From Bradysia coprophila (taxonomy: Eukaryota > Arthropoda > Insecta > Diptera > Sciaridae): DNA of 64,000 bases. A program made the position numbers and the translations under genes. Below, piece by piece: positions 36,004 through 49,000 of this stretch. Where the stretch lies: positions 8,425,685-8,489,684 of the forward strand of contig NW_023503374.1 in NCBI RefSeq assembly GCF_014529535.1. The letters are read 5' to 3'. The stretch's first letter is position 1, and the number at the start of each line of letters is the position of its first letter. Under the pieces are notes generated by a model, which had not been told where the DNA came from, did no database searches, and worked only from the letters and a program-made list of their open reading frames with translations.

Positions 36004-37153
36004 ATGAAGCCAACATTGGCAGCTGATGAAATGTTTCCGGAAGGAGCCAACTTTATGGATCTGGATGAGGTAAATTTGTAAATGATTTTCCAATGCACTT
36101 GTTAATTATTCTGTGGTGATCGGCCTTACAGCCTGGCTCAGGATCTGGTCTTTTGATGGATCTGGCGGCTAACGAAAAAGACGTTCATGCAGACTTTTTT
36201 AATGGTAAGTTTTACCTCAAAATATGTGTATTCGATCGTACAGTGCTTGTCTATCATTCGATAAGGATATGAGATAATATCGTACGGAACCATTTGTTAG
36301 ATGTAGCTCCGTTCTTTTTTGTGTTTTGTTTGGGAGAAGGTCGTTTAACCTCTTTGTACATGTCAATCAAGAGAGGTTGATTTTTTCCGACATTTTCCAT
36401 CGATGCAATTGGTTAATCGATCATGAAAATTGAAATTCCATCGAATAGTCACAATTTACTGCAAATTTAAATCAGGTGTACGAGGTCACAGCCTTATTGT
36501 TTCTTCAGAAACTACCTTGGCAATCGCAACACACTTTGGCCTTGTCCATCTTAAGGGTGATCTTTAGTTATCCTATTCACATGCGTACTGACAATTATTC
36601 TCCGTGAATTTCCAGAATTCCGTCATCATAACTGATCCCAGTTATTCATGTAATTTTCATCAACATTTAATCTGACCTTGCACTCCAGTCTTTGAATCTG
36701 AATTGAGTGAACTTTTTCGGGAGAGTTGATGTTTTTTGTATTTCTTATGATGATTCGAGCAATTCACAAGGCTGTGAATAGTCCAGTCCCTTGTGTCAAT
36801 CCGCTCGCTTTGCGTGTTTCGAGCTTCTCAGTTGTCATACATGATTTGGAATGAAAAATTGTTGAACAAATTTTCATTTTCGAAGCTTCGATGAAATTAA
36901 CGAAACAATACAGCAATGTGATGAACATGGCAGATGGAATGCAAGATTGTCTGTATATCTCCATAGTTGCTGGTTTTGATTACTGTTCAATTGAAATAAT
37001 CGACGACAAATTCCCTTCAAAATTCTGAAAGATTTTTGTTAGGCTGTAGACGTTAATCCCAACATTACTGCAATCGAGCTAAATAATTCGTTTTTTTGTA
37101 TTCTTTCAGATTTCGAAGATCTGTTCGACGAAGAGGAAAACAACGGCGTATAA
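36004..37153 (+). CDS. CSN9: COP9 signalosome subunit 9 (acidic protein Myeov2)
   Basis: Three exons (36004-36069, 36132-36204, 37110-37153) encode 60 aa, close to the human 57 aa. CSN9 is the small ninth subunit of the COP9 signalosome, which removes NEDD8 from cullin-RING ubiquitin ligases; it helps release the complex from its substrate. The match runs the whole length: an MKP start, [35 protein letters not shown] and a [10 protein letters not shown] acidic tail. Phases agree at both junctions. The gene converges with Dp, with 345 bp between stops. AATAAA lies near 37225. Confidence 0.96.
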
Positions 37154-37498
37154 AACCATGGAGAATCAACGCTTGTTTTGTGTGTAATGAAATTTAATTG
37201 AAATGATTTTTTATTTAAACAAGGAATAAAATTTGAAACAAAATGGGAAAAATCCATTTGCATTTATCATTTTTAGTTCAATTTAGTTCACCCTCTTACA
37301 CTCTACCATAATGTAATTTTCCATCTAAAATTTTTTTGTTTTTTTTTTCAATTTCTTTTTTTTATAATATAAAATTTACCCCCGATTGAGTACGTGTGGC
37401 TACGTACAATCTGCACTTTAGCGCAATTTTATTATTTTTGCTTTAAGACAATCCTTAACATTAAACAGATGGCGCAGATGAAACCATTCCAATGAATT

Positions 37499-39968
37499 CT
37501 ATTCGTCACCACTTAGTTCATCCGAGTTGTATTCTTCTTGTTCATCTTCTTCTTCGCTCATTTGTTCCAATTTCGTCGAATTTAATGTGTCATACAGATC
37601 CCAGTTTTCCGTTACATCTTCAACGGCTGGCGATATTTGCTGTCCGGTTCCATAGACTAGGGAAGTTCATTTTATTTAAAAAAAATCTCAGCAATGCCTT
37701 CCTGGCTCGGGAACTTACTTTCAATGTACTTCTCAAATTGCTTCGGAACCAATGCTTTGGCTCGTTCAATGTCTTCTTGACTGCATTCACCGGTATCAAG
37801 ACCTGATATAATGGGTGTGTGTCAGTAATTACAATTCATTGTAACGTTGGAAGTCAAACGAACATACCTGCTAGTAAACCCATCCGCTTGAGCACTTCGA
37901 TGTCGTCATGGATTTGAAAATTGTCATCAAATTTGAAGAAATATTCGGACCTAGAAATGAACGACCCATCAAATTAGTTTGCAAAATATCAACAAAGAAA
38001 AAATGTTTCGCTGTGGGATGGATTCTCATTCTGGTCAGACTAATTGACTGAATACTCTCACTGTTGGAATCCAATCTCATATTGGCGACGTTAGACTCGT
38101 AGTCATTACGGATTGGCAAAGGACAAGAAATTGCAAAAAATGGCGTGTGAGAGACTTGTCTTAGCGAATGTAATGCCTAAGCCATAAGCCTTCTTCCATT
38201 TCATACTCACTTATCATTTGAAATGCTGCAATTGATGTGCGTTTTCTTGTGTGTGTTTACAATAATGAAAGGCAATTGAATGGCTGACAATGCCGATGGC
38301 GTCAGACCGCGATCTTCTGCTTCCTTGTTACGGTTCACCAAACTTTTGAACGACACATGCTGCAAAATCAGTTCACGCAATTGTTGTTCTTTACCTTCAA
38401 CACGTTCACGACGTGTCTGAATTTCCTTTTCCAATGAGTTACATTGCTGTAAAGTGAAACCATTAGAGGCATCTAGTTTATAGAATCGGCGCGAAAGTTC
38501 GTACTTGTGCCGAATTGGTTGGCAGGCCAATCCAACGAATTTCTTTTTTATCTTTTGAAATGATATTCATGGCCATTAAGACATTAAGCGCATCGTAAAC
38601 CCGTCGACGAATATTTTTCTGATCGCAATTAGCTGGATCGGCTTGACCTTTAGCTTCCTATGGAATTACAGAATTACGGCGAAAGTTAGATGGGAAGTCA
38701 TTATGGCTGAGAAAGTGGCTTTTACCTCCTCCACTAATTCATCAGCAACTTCATTGTAAGTGGTTGTACCCTTCTCCTTGACTTTTTCGCACACTTTCAT
38801 TGAAAAATGACGTAAGCCTTTACCCACACGTTCCGTCTTACGGCGTCTGCTACTCACACTTTGGACGCCTGTGGATTGGCTACAAAAATAATTATTTTTT
38901 TAACTCAGTACGTAACCATCGGCAAATAAGGATCAGATTTAATTACTCTCTCTTCGCTACCGTCGGCGGTGATGACTTGGTGTTAAGGTACTTTGACGAC
39001 CCTGTCTGTCTTGCATACTTGATTGTAGGCTGGAAAAGAACGACCAACATTAGGACTGTAGTCAGAACAAACTCAGATTTTATAGGGGAGCTTCTTCGTC
39101 AAAAAAAAGGTTTCAATAATTCTGATCAGTCAGATTTTTGTTGACGTGTCACCATTCGAATAGTTTCTGTTTTCAAAGTTCTGAAATCTAGAGACATTCC
39201 ATGAAAAAGAGTGCCATCGGCCCTTCGAAGAAAATGATTCGAGGAAACTTGAGATTTTCTTCTCTTACACTGAGACACGCAAGTGAAGTGTCAAATACGA
39301 AACACTCAATTCCAATCAGCCTTTTTTACATAAATTCAATTCACGAATAGGTCACACGCAATTTCTAATTGGATTCTGAATCGTAATACACAAAACTCAC
39401 CATCTGTAGAATGGCACCTTTCGGTTTGGCAACAGTCGAAACAGACGGCCCTATCTGTTCCACCTTTCCTACAGTCGCTTGCGGAACTGTGTCATCGGTG
39501 ATGTATTCCGTATCCTGTTCCTCAACGCATTGGTAAATGTTCTGTTGCAACAAAAGCAAAATGTTTATTCCACATCCACGGACGCTAAAGGTAACATCGA
39601 ACATGATTAACTTACCTTAACATTAGCCGAATCATACCCGGTCACTTCTTTGACAATTGCTCGCATACTCTCCTGCGTCAACGGCTGTTTATTACTTCGC
39701 GTAATTTTAATTATTTGCGATTGCCCTACGAATGTATGGTACAATTTAATACAGCCAGTCGCTCGAGTCGGAGTCAGTCAATGGCTTAACTCGTTTCTCG
39801 AAAAAATTAAATTTAAAATTTTTGTAAATTGACTTAACATTAGAGTGATAACGAATTCAAGACTTAAACATTCTGTCGCATCTTGAATACGGCGCTAAGA
39901 AAAGTTCTTCCGGACTTACCATTATGGCATTGAACCAAAAGGCTAAGTGATTCTTGTACTGGTTCCAT
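37499..39968 (-). CDS. Dp: Transcription factor Dp (E2F partner)
   Basis: Ten exons on the minus strand (39968-39920, 39725-39616, 39541-39401, 39029-38947, 38879-38726, 38657-38505, 38446-38211, 37950-37868, 37802-37719, 37656-37499) join in phase to 416 aa. Dp pairs with E2F to bind cell-cycle gene promoters. The winged-helix DNA-binding domain (about 147-230) is strongly conserved: [30 protein letters not shown] and [18 protein letters not shown], then [12 protein letters not shown]. The coiled-coil and marked-box dimerisation region follows ([43 protein letters not shown]). The tail is acidic ([19 protein letters not shown]). The N-terminus is set by ATG 39968 (MEPVQES), the frame that joins GQSQIIKI in exon 2. 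The N-terminal 100 residues are weakly conserved in the family, so exons 1-4 rest mainly on phase and splice sites. Confidence 0.94.
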
Positions 39969-41537
39969 TTAAGTGGAAATTTATTGTGTAAATATGTTTT
40001 GTGAAAAAAACCACTATAAAGCACTGAATATCATAGGAGAAGCCTCTATATGTTAACAGGGGGACACCTCAAAATGGCGTGTAAGCGAACCGATGGCCTT
40101 AGTATTCGAGTGATTTTAACCAAATTGCAAACGGTGCGATCTAAAATTTCCGTACAATTCGATTCATTAATATTTTGGTGTGATCGTAGACACTGTTTGA
40201 ATTACATAAAACGATGTCGAATGGAATTTTTTCGATTATTTCAAAAATGCCTCATCCTGCTTGTGCAAAAAAACATATAACACTTCCACGAAGATTATTT
40301 GACAGCCTCTACTATAATCAATGGCGCCAAATTACGCTACCCAGTCAATAATGCATTTTTATCCAAATGCGAACATGTCATGGTTCGAAGTCGGATGACT
40401 GTCGTTTGAAAAATTTTCGCTTATATGATTTGGTCAAGACCTCGTCCACATTATAAAGATGATATTAAATTCACAAAGACAAATAATAGTTATTTTCATT
40501 CATTTTCGCATAGGATAGTATGAGGGAGTACCACATTTTTCCAATTTTAATTGTTCATCGTGAAGCAGGGATAACTACCGATCGAATGGCACCAAATTCG
40601 CCGAGTGCTAGTATTTAAACAGCCAGGGACTGCTTTCTAACGTTTCTAACACTGACAACTGAAGATGGGTATTAACTTCCCTTTTTAAATGTAAGTTTAG
40701 AGGAATTGGCGCCTAAATAATATTGGGGACGGTTGAGTATACGATGAGGAATGGATTGAATAAATCAAGAACTGGATGATGAAAGTTCTTCGTTTAAATG
40801 TGTGAACAGCTCCGGATAATTCTAGCAATACAGACAGGAGTAATTTATTAAAATGGTAGATTTTTGGACAGTCGTTCATTCATGGGGAACTTATGAGTCC
40901 CACTAGTAGGCAAAAATAATGAGGAGGCAATCTTTCAGGACGAACTTATTGCACCAATTCTGGAAGTGAGATGAAGCATCCAAAGAGAATAGTTTTCATA
41001 AAATTGAATAAGTATTTACGAGGCTCTAAGCTTGACAGAGAAATGATAACAGATGGCGCTGCGCCGGGCCAGCGAGTGAGGCGGCAGCAACGCCTTCTGT
41101 TATCATTTCTCTGAAGCTTAAGTAAAACAAAGAAAACGTTGAAACGGCACTATTCGTAACCAAATCTGATCTGTCAAAATTCACTAATCGGGTGTCGTGT
41201 AATACCGATCACGTGACCTTTCATACCATTTTATCGTGAATTCATAATTGTCGATGCAATGGGCGAATGAAAACAATTTATTCAAAATAATTGCTCTGCA
41301 ACGCAGGGTCCGCATTGTCACAAAATTGTAAAGTTGATAATGGCAAAACAAATGCTGATACGAATGCACACAACCCTCCAAGTTTGGATAATGCGAGCCG
41401 TCACTATATGTCAACGATGTCAACACTTGATAATTGAAACGTCAAAAAATTGGAAGGGAAAGAAAAACAAAACTCTGTGAAAACATTCCTGAGAATCAAT
41501 TTTGTACGAGTTGGTGTGTTTTCATTGCAAATTGACC
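39969..41537. other. Intergenic region upstream of Dp and PSME3IP1
   Basis: About 1.6 kb between divergent Dp and PSME3IP1 starts. It contains a small palindromic element at 41027-41120. No coding frame is supported. Confidence 0.45.
41027..41120. repeat. Small GC-cored palindromic element
   Basis: TAAGCTTGACAGAGAAATGA at the left mirrors TCATTTCTCTGAAGCTTA at the right (one gap), around a GC-rich centre of about 40 bp. It is MITE-like and non-coding. Confidence 0.65.
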
Positions 41538-42495
41538 ATGAGTTCAGGATTTGTAACAGAGCAGGAAATAGCCGAGTCTAAACAACGTCGTCAGGAAGAA
41601 TGGGAGAAAGTGAGAAGCGCTGATCAGCCACTCGGTAAGAATATCCATCATGTTATCGTCTAGTTGACCTGTTTAATTCCTCTAAATTCAACCCAAAAAT
41701 TTAAAGAAATGCCTGAAGAGCCATACGATTCCCGTTCGTTGTACGAAAGACTGAAGGAACAGAAAGATAAGAAAGACTACGAATTTGAGGAAGCGCACAA
41801 ATTGAGTAAGTGTCATTGACATTTTGTTTCATCGCCCGCAGTGCCGTTTATTATTTTCATTTTTCTTTTAGAAAACTTGATTCGAGGCTTGGACGATGAT
41901 GAGGTCGATTTTTTGGACGTAATCGATAAAGCGAAAATTGACGCCGAACGGAAACAACAATTAGAAGAGAAACACGAAATGCAAGACTTTAGACAACAGG
42001 TCGCCAACCTACAGGAGAAGAATTTGGACAAAGTAAGTTTTGTGATTGATTGACACGTGGACTGAGTAATCCAATTCCTCTCTTTTCGTACAGAAAATTC
42101 AATCAGAAGTTTCCCAACCAAAGATCGCCAAAACCAGCACCAATAGTCGTCCATCGCAAAAATCAATTTTATCCGGCGTCATTAGGAAACGAAAACTAAG
42201 CGAAACCAACGGAAACGTTCAATCAGAGAGCAAACCATCGGAGGAGAATGTCGTTGAGGCGACACCGAAACAAGTCAAAACGGACAATAATGTTATTGCC
42301 GCAACCAGCGATGATAAAACGTCGGTTGGTGCGCTCAAATGCATTGGAATTTTACCGGGTATAGGCGGAACGTATGAAGAGTCCAGCGATTCGGAAAAAA
42401 GTACGGACACAGACGATGATTACGATTATTCGAAATATGATTTCGTGGGCAGAGCGAGAGGTTCGAAAAGTGCGTACGGCGGTTGCGGACAATAA
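41538..42495 (+). CDS. PSME3IP1: PSME3-interacting protein (PSME3IP1/FAM192A/NIP30)
   Basis: Four exons (41538-41634, 41707-41805, 41872-42032, 42094-42495) encode 252 aa, against 254 in human. The human protein is nuclear and binds PA28-gamma (PSME3), the proteasome activator, through a phosphorylated C-terminal region. Family blocks are clear: KQRRQEEWEKVR, PYDSRSLYERLKEQKDKK, NLIRGLDDDEVDFLD and, near the C-terminus, CIGILPGIGG followed by a Ser/Asp/Glu-rich stretch (EESSDSEKSTDTDDD), which matches the acidic PSME3-binding end. The middle is basic and low-complexity. All phases agree. The remote end (KYDFVGRARGSKSAYG) is Gly/Ser rich. AATAAA lies near 42580. Confidence 0.94.
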
Positions 42496-43076
42496 TTGCA
42501 GATTTTGTTTTGAATGTAAACGGTCAAATAATTCGTTTGTAACCCTAATTAATGTAAGCTGCTAAATATTAAAATTTCTTGAAATAAATTCATCAGACAA
42601 AATTTAAGTTCAATTATACCTCATTGCACCGTCAACATTTCCATTTCCGTGTTTCATTGCATTCGAGAGAGATTATCTGAATCACTCGGAATAGTTTCAG
42701 TCAGCCCGAAATGTATTAAAAACAACAGCCAAACGTTTCAACCTACAGAAGGAAGTTCACTCGGAAAATTTAAAGGACGAAAATTCCCTATGTTCATTGT
42801 GAACTCTATCGGTCGATCATCCAGCATTATACGTTCATATTACACTATACACATAGTCGTAGAAGTCATATGGACAAAGTAAGATAGTACGCATATTGTG
42901 CGCATGGTCAACGGAATGTTGTGAAAATGAAAGATTATAAAAACCAAAGTCAACCGTACCATTCGTTTAGTCGCTTCCAAGTGGTGTTCGCGAGAGTATA
43001 AAAAATCGTTTACGTGAATTAAGCGGCTAAGGTGTGATTTCATTCAGTGGTGAAATACAACAAACATATAAACGAT
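42496..43076. other. Intergenic region upstream of the RPB1 gene
   Basis: 580 bp holding the PSME3IP1 3' UTR and presumably the RPB1 promoter and leader. No gene or repeat is seen. Confidence 0.4.
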
Positions 43077-46000
43077 ATGTACTCCACCTTGAGTACAACA
43101 CCGATGCGCGAGGTGAAAAGCGTACAATTCGGAATTTTGTCACCTTGTGAAATTGTAAGTGGAATTTCGCTTGGAAGGTGTTTTAAGCGGGAAATGTTTT
43201 TCGTTTCAGTTTGAAATGAATATCCTCAGTTATCTAATGAAATCCTCGTTTTTTTTCTAGCAATTGTCTTAGGTGTGAATTGTATTTCAGATTAAAAAAA
43301 AATCTTTCACAGGAACAGTCCTAGCGAGACTGTATGTAAACTGTTTGTGAGAATTTTTAAATAAATATTTGCCAAGGAAATAAGTTGTTTCTTACATTGC
43401 TTTTGCGCAAAAATTTACATAAATTTCGTTTTTTTATGCGATGTATAAATTGAGTCACTTACTCTTATCAATGCGATGGTTTGATACGATGTTCACAGTT
43501 AGAGATAGTTTCAGCGCTATCTTATTTCGTACCAAGTGTATGCGTCGTAGGAGTTCTAGGAATGATTATTTTCGCTATTATTTTTTGGAAACGATTTACA
43601 TTCGGTAAATTTCACTTGTGTGTGAGAGAGAATAAACTGATGTAAACCAAATAAATAGAAAAGAGAACTAACTGTTGCGAATTCAGCACCTTAGTAAAAT
43701 TTGCAGAGTGTATACTTCTATACTACGGACCGGACACCCTTCTACTGTATTGAATTTCGTTGTTCGTATTTCCGCAATCATTAGGAAAACAGATTCTCTT
43801 TGAACTAATGCACTAATTTTGTGATGGTTGTTTTTGGTTTTCGGTCGTAAGCGGCTCGAAATACATTAACATTTGAGTAATAATGTAGAAGTCTTATTAA
43901 TTGCCGCTTAAGACTGAAGACCAAAAACAACAGTCACCTCACACGGCAAAGAAACAAACAACAACACTAATATTGTGATGACCAAATACGCGTAAGTTTT
44001 TTTTAGATTTTCTTCCATGATAGGTATGCTAGAACCGAGATTTTACTATCAATTCAATATAAGTAGCAGAGGAAATCACACTTTCCACTTTGGTGATATG
44101 CTTAAGAAAAATAACTAAATCGAGGAAAATCGCTTTGAAATACTTGGAAAAGATTGCAGTCTCTGATATGAGTTGCAGCACTCAGAATATCTTCCTGAAC
44201 AAAACAAAAATTGGGAAATACCTCTCGGAGGTAGGAACGAAGTTTGACGCTCAATACAACTTCTTTTTGTGTTAAAATTAGGCCAAGAGGAGGAGGTATT
44301 TGCAGACGTTCACTAAAAGGCTTGATACATTTTTGTAGATCAAAAGATTAATTTTATAAAAATTGGCCTCACTTTACATTGTCCCTTCTCTACTCACCCA
44401 TCCTGTTTCATTGGGATGATATGTTCATTTCTTTTCATTCTCAAGCGCCGGATATCTGTTACCGATGGCGGAATTCAGTTTCCTGTAGCGATCGAAAATG
44501 GACATCCCAAGCTTGGTGGCGTAATGGATCCTCGACAGGGAGCCATTGACAGACACACCAGATGCCAAACATGTGCTGGCGATATGACCGAATGCACTGG
44601 ACATTTCGGACATATTGATTTGTGTGAACCTGTTTACCACATTGGTTACTTCAATATACTAACGAAAGTCTTACGATGCGTTTGCTTCTATTGTTCAAAA
44701 TTGCTGGTGAACGCTACAAGCCAAGATGTTAAGGAAATTGTCATGAAAACCAAAGGGCAACAGAGACGACGGTTATTTCTGATTAATAACATTTGTAAGA
44801 AAAAGGATTACTGTGAGGGTGGTGCTGAGATGAATCCTGAAGCTGTAGATAACAATAAATCGGCTCAACATACCGGATGTGGCGAGAAACAACCACGAAT
44901 TAAAAGGAAAGGGCTCGAATTGTTTATGACTACAGTTTCTGAAGGCGAAGGAAGTAAGAACGTGGAATCGTTGCCAGCTAGAAAAGTTTTGGAAATTTTG
45001 AAAAATATTTCTGACGAAGAGTGCTTCATACTCGGATTGGATCCAAAATATTCGAGACCAGACTGGATGATAGTTTCAGTGTTGGCTGTTCCACCATTAT
45101 CAGTTCGTCCAGCGGTACAAATGTACGGTTCTGGCAAAAGTCAAGACGATTTGACGCATAAGTTAAGCGATATAGTCAAGGCAAATAACGAACTTAAGAG
45201 AAACGTAGACAATCAATCTCCATCCCGGATTGTAAAGGAAAACCTGAACCTGTTGCAATATCATGTCGCTACGTTTTTCAACAATGAAATTGCCGGCATT
45301 CCCCAAGCAACCCAAAAGTCTGGAAAACCATTAAAGACTCTGAAATCGAGACTAACTGGAAAGGAAGGTCGAATTCGTGGTAATCTAATGGGAAAACGAG
45401 TCGATTTCTCAGCCCGGACTGTTATTACCCCGGATCCAAATTTACGTATCGATCAAGTCGGTGTGCCACGATCCATTGCCAAGAACTTAACGTTTCCAGA
45501 ATTAGTCACACCGTTCAACATTGATGCCATGCAAGAATTGGTGAATCGAGGGGATACCTATCCAGGAGCTAAATATATAATCAGAGACAACGGTGATCGA
45601 ATCGATTTACGTTTTCATCCAAAGTCAAGTGACCTACATCTACGCTGGGGTTACAAAGTCGAGCGGCATTTGCGTGACGACGATTTGGTAATATTCAACC
45701 GTCAGCCGTCTCTGCATAAGATGAGTATGATGGGGCATAGAGTGAAAGTTCTTCCTTGGTCCACATTTCGAATGAATTTGAGCTGTACCTCTCCGTACAA
45801 TGCTGACTTTGATGGCGACGAAATGAATTTGCATGTTCCACAATCTCTGGAAACCCGAGCAGAGGTTGAAAACATTCACATCACTCCACGGCAAATTATA
45901 TCACCCCAAGCAAATAAACCTGTGATGGGTATCGTCCAGGATACTTTGACCGCTGTCCGAAAGATGACCAAGCGAGATGTGTTCATTGAAAAAGAACAGC

Positions 46001-49000
46001 TGATGAATCTGCTGATGTTTCTGAATGATTGGGATGGTAAAATACCGAAACCGTGCATTCTGAAACCGAAGCCGTTCTGGAGTGGAAAACAGTTATTTTC
46101 CATGATTATTCCCGGTAAGCTAAATGTCATCCGTGAACATTCAACTCATCCACAAGAAGAAGACGATGGTCCCTACAAGTGGATATCTTTGGTAGACACT
46201 AAAGTACTGATAGAAGAGAGTGAGCTGGTCATGGGAATCGTATGCAAACAGACACTGGGCGCAACCACAGGATCATTACTCCATGTCTGCTTCTTAGAAC
46301 TTGGTCATGAAATTACCGGCAAATTTTATGGAAATATTCAAACAGTCATCAATCACTGGTTGCTTTTGGAAGGGCATAGCATTGGCATTGCCGATACAAT
46401 TGCTGATCCGAGGACATATGACGACATTAGAACTTCTATCAAACGGGCAATCAACGGTGTTAATGGTGTAATTCAGAAGGCCTATAACTGCGAGCTGGAA
46501 CCAACACCCGGTAACACATTAAGGCAAACATTCGAGAATGTTGTCAATCGTATTTTGAACGAAGCGAGAGAGAAGACCGGCAGTTCTGCGGAGAAGTCAT
46601 TGACCGAGTATAATAATTTAAAGGCCATGGTGGTTTCCGGAGCCAAAGGATCAAATTTAAACATTTCTCAGGTCATTATATGCAGCACATTCGGGGTGTG
46701 AACAATTTTTCATCGATATCATTTCTATCGATAGGTCATTGCATGTGTCGGCCAACAAAATGTTGAAGGGAAACGTATACCATTTGGATTTTGCAAACGA
46801 ACACTTCCGCATTTCCAAAAAGATGATTACGGGCCAGAGGCAAGGGGTTTCGTAGGAAATTCATATTTGGCAGGATTAACACCAACAGAATTTTTCTTTC
46901 ACGCAATGGGTGGCCGAGAAGGTCTGATCGACACTGCCGTAAAGACTGCTGAAACAGGCTACATTCAACGCCGCCTAATCAAAGCTATGGAGTCCGTCAT
47001 GGTTAATTATGATGGAACCGTACGTAATTCTGTCGGTCAAGTGATTCAGTTCAGATACGGTGAAGATGGACTGTGTGGAGAGTCTGTCGAATTCCAGCAT
47101 CTACCGACAATAAAGTTGTCGCGAAGAACATTCGAAAAACGTTTTAAATTCGATCCGACCGATAAGAAAATGCTAGCGAGACTATTCGATGATGATCTAC
47201 GACGAGTATGTGAGTCTGGCGAGTTTTTGTCCGATGTTGAATGTGAATGGAAACAGTTGATTTGCGATCAGGACAACCTGAGAAATATTTTCGCAACAGG
47301 CGAATCAAGAGTAGCTCTGCCGTGTAATTTACAACGATTGATATGGAATGCTAAGAAAATATTTCACATTGACAAGCACGGCAAAACTGATCTAACACCT
47401 TTAAAAGTGATGGATGGAGTCAAGACTTTGTTAAATAAATGCGTTGTAGTCAACGGAAGTGATGCTTTATCAAAGCAGGCGAACAATAATGCTACTTTAC
47501 TGTTTCAATGCATGATACGCTCCAGCCTCTGTTCTAAACTACTTATAGACGAGCACCGTTTAAATAAGGACGCATTCGATTGGTTAACCGGTGAGATTGA
47601 ATCAAGATTTCAACAGGCTATAGTAAATCCAAGTGAAATGGTGGGGCCATTAGCAGCTCAGTGCATTGGAGAGCCAGCTACTCAGATGACACTAAACACA
47701 TTTCATTTCGCCGGTGTATCTTCGAAAAATGTTACACTGGGTGTGCCTCGCCTGAACGAAATTATAAATGTTGCCAAACGAATATCAGCGCCATCATTGA
47801 CTGTTTACTTGACTCCTAAAAGCGCATGTGATGCAGAAAGGGCCAAAGATGTTCTTTGTCGTCTGGTAATAATTTCTTTTCTTTTTCAAAAGTCGGAGTG
47901 AATTTTAAAGTGTTTCCGTTACAGGAGCACGCAACACTTAGATCTGTTGTCGCAAACACTGTCATCTACTATGATCCAGATATTTATCGAACTGTTGTAG
48001 TAGAAGACCAAGAGTTTATAAATATGTACAACAGCATGCCGGATTTCGACCCGGCTAGACTATCACCGTGGTTGCTTCGTATGGAAATGGATCGAAAGAA
48101 AATGACAGATAAGAACCTAACACTGGAGCAAATTGCAGAGAAAATTGACTCTGGTTTTGGTCAGGATTTGAATTGCATATTCAATGACGATAATGCTGAA
48201 AAATTAGTGCTACGCATAAGGATCGTGAAGAATGGAGACTTGAAATTCGAAGAAAATAATGAGGACCATGAAAATGAGTTGTCGGATGATATGTTCTTGA
48301 AAGCTATCGAATCCACCCTTTTAGCCGATTTAACGCTCAAGGGCATCGATACGATCCGAAAAGTGTACATGCATTTGCCTAACAGCGACAGCAAGAAAAG
48401 GATTACGATAACCAAGGAAGGTGAATTTAAGGCCATATCCGAATGGATGTTAGAAACCGATGGTACCGCCCTTTCGCCGGTTTTAAACGAGAAAGATGTA
48501 GACACAACCAGAACTCATAGCAACGACATATGCGAGATATTTCAAGTAAGATTGTAACATTCAATTCCAGAACGTAACAATTTTATTTCAATGACAATTC
48601 CAGGTGTTGGGAATCGAAGCAGTTCGAAAATCGATTGAGAAAGAGATCAATGCCGTTTTGCAGTTCTACGGACTATACGTAAACTACAGACATTTGTCGT
48701 TATTATGCGATGTAATGACCGCTAAGGGTCACCTAATGGCTATCTCTCGAAATGGAATCAACAAGCAAGATGTGGGCCCATTGATGCGATGTTCATTCGA
48801 AAAGTCGGTCGATGTGCTGATGGAATCATCAGCATACTCAGAAAATGATCCCATCAGGGGTGTATCGGAAAGCATTATACTGGGCCAAGTTCCTAAAATC
48901 GGAACTGGTAATTGCTTTGATGTGAATTCTATAATTTCAAATATAATCTTGTGTACCATTAAGGTTGTTTCGATCTCCTTATGGACACAGACAAACTGAG

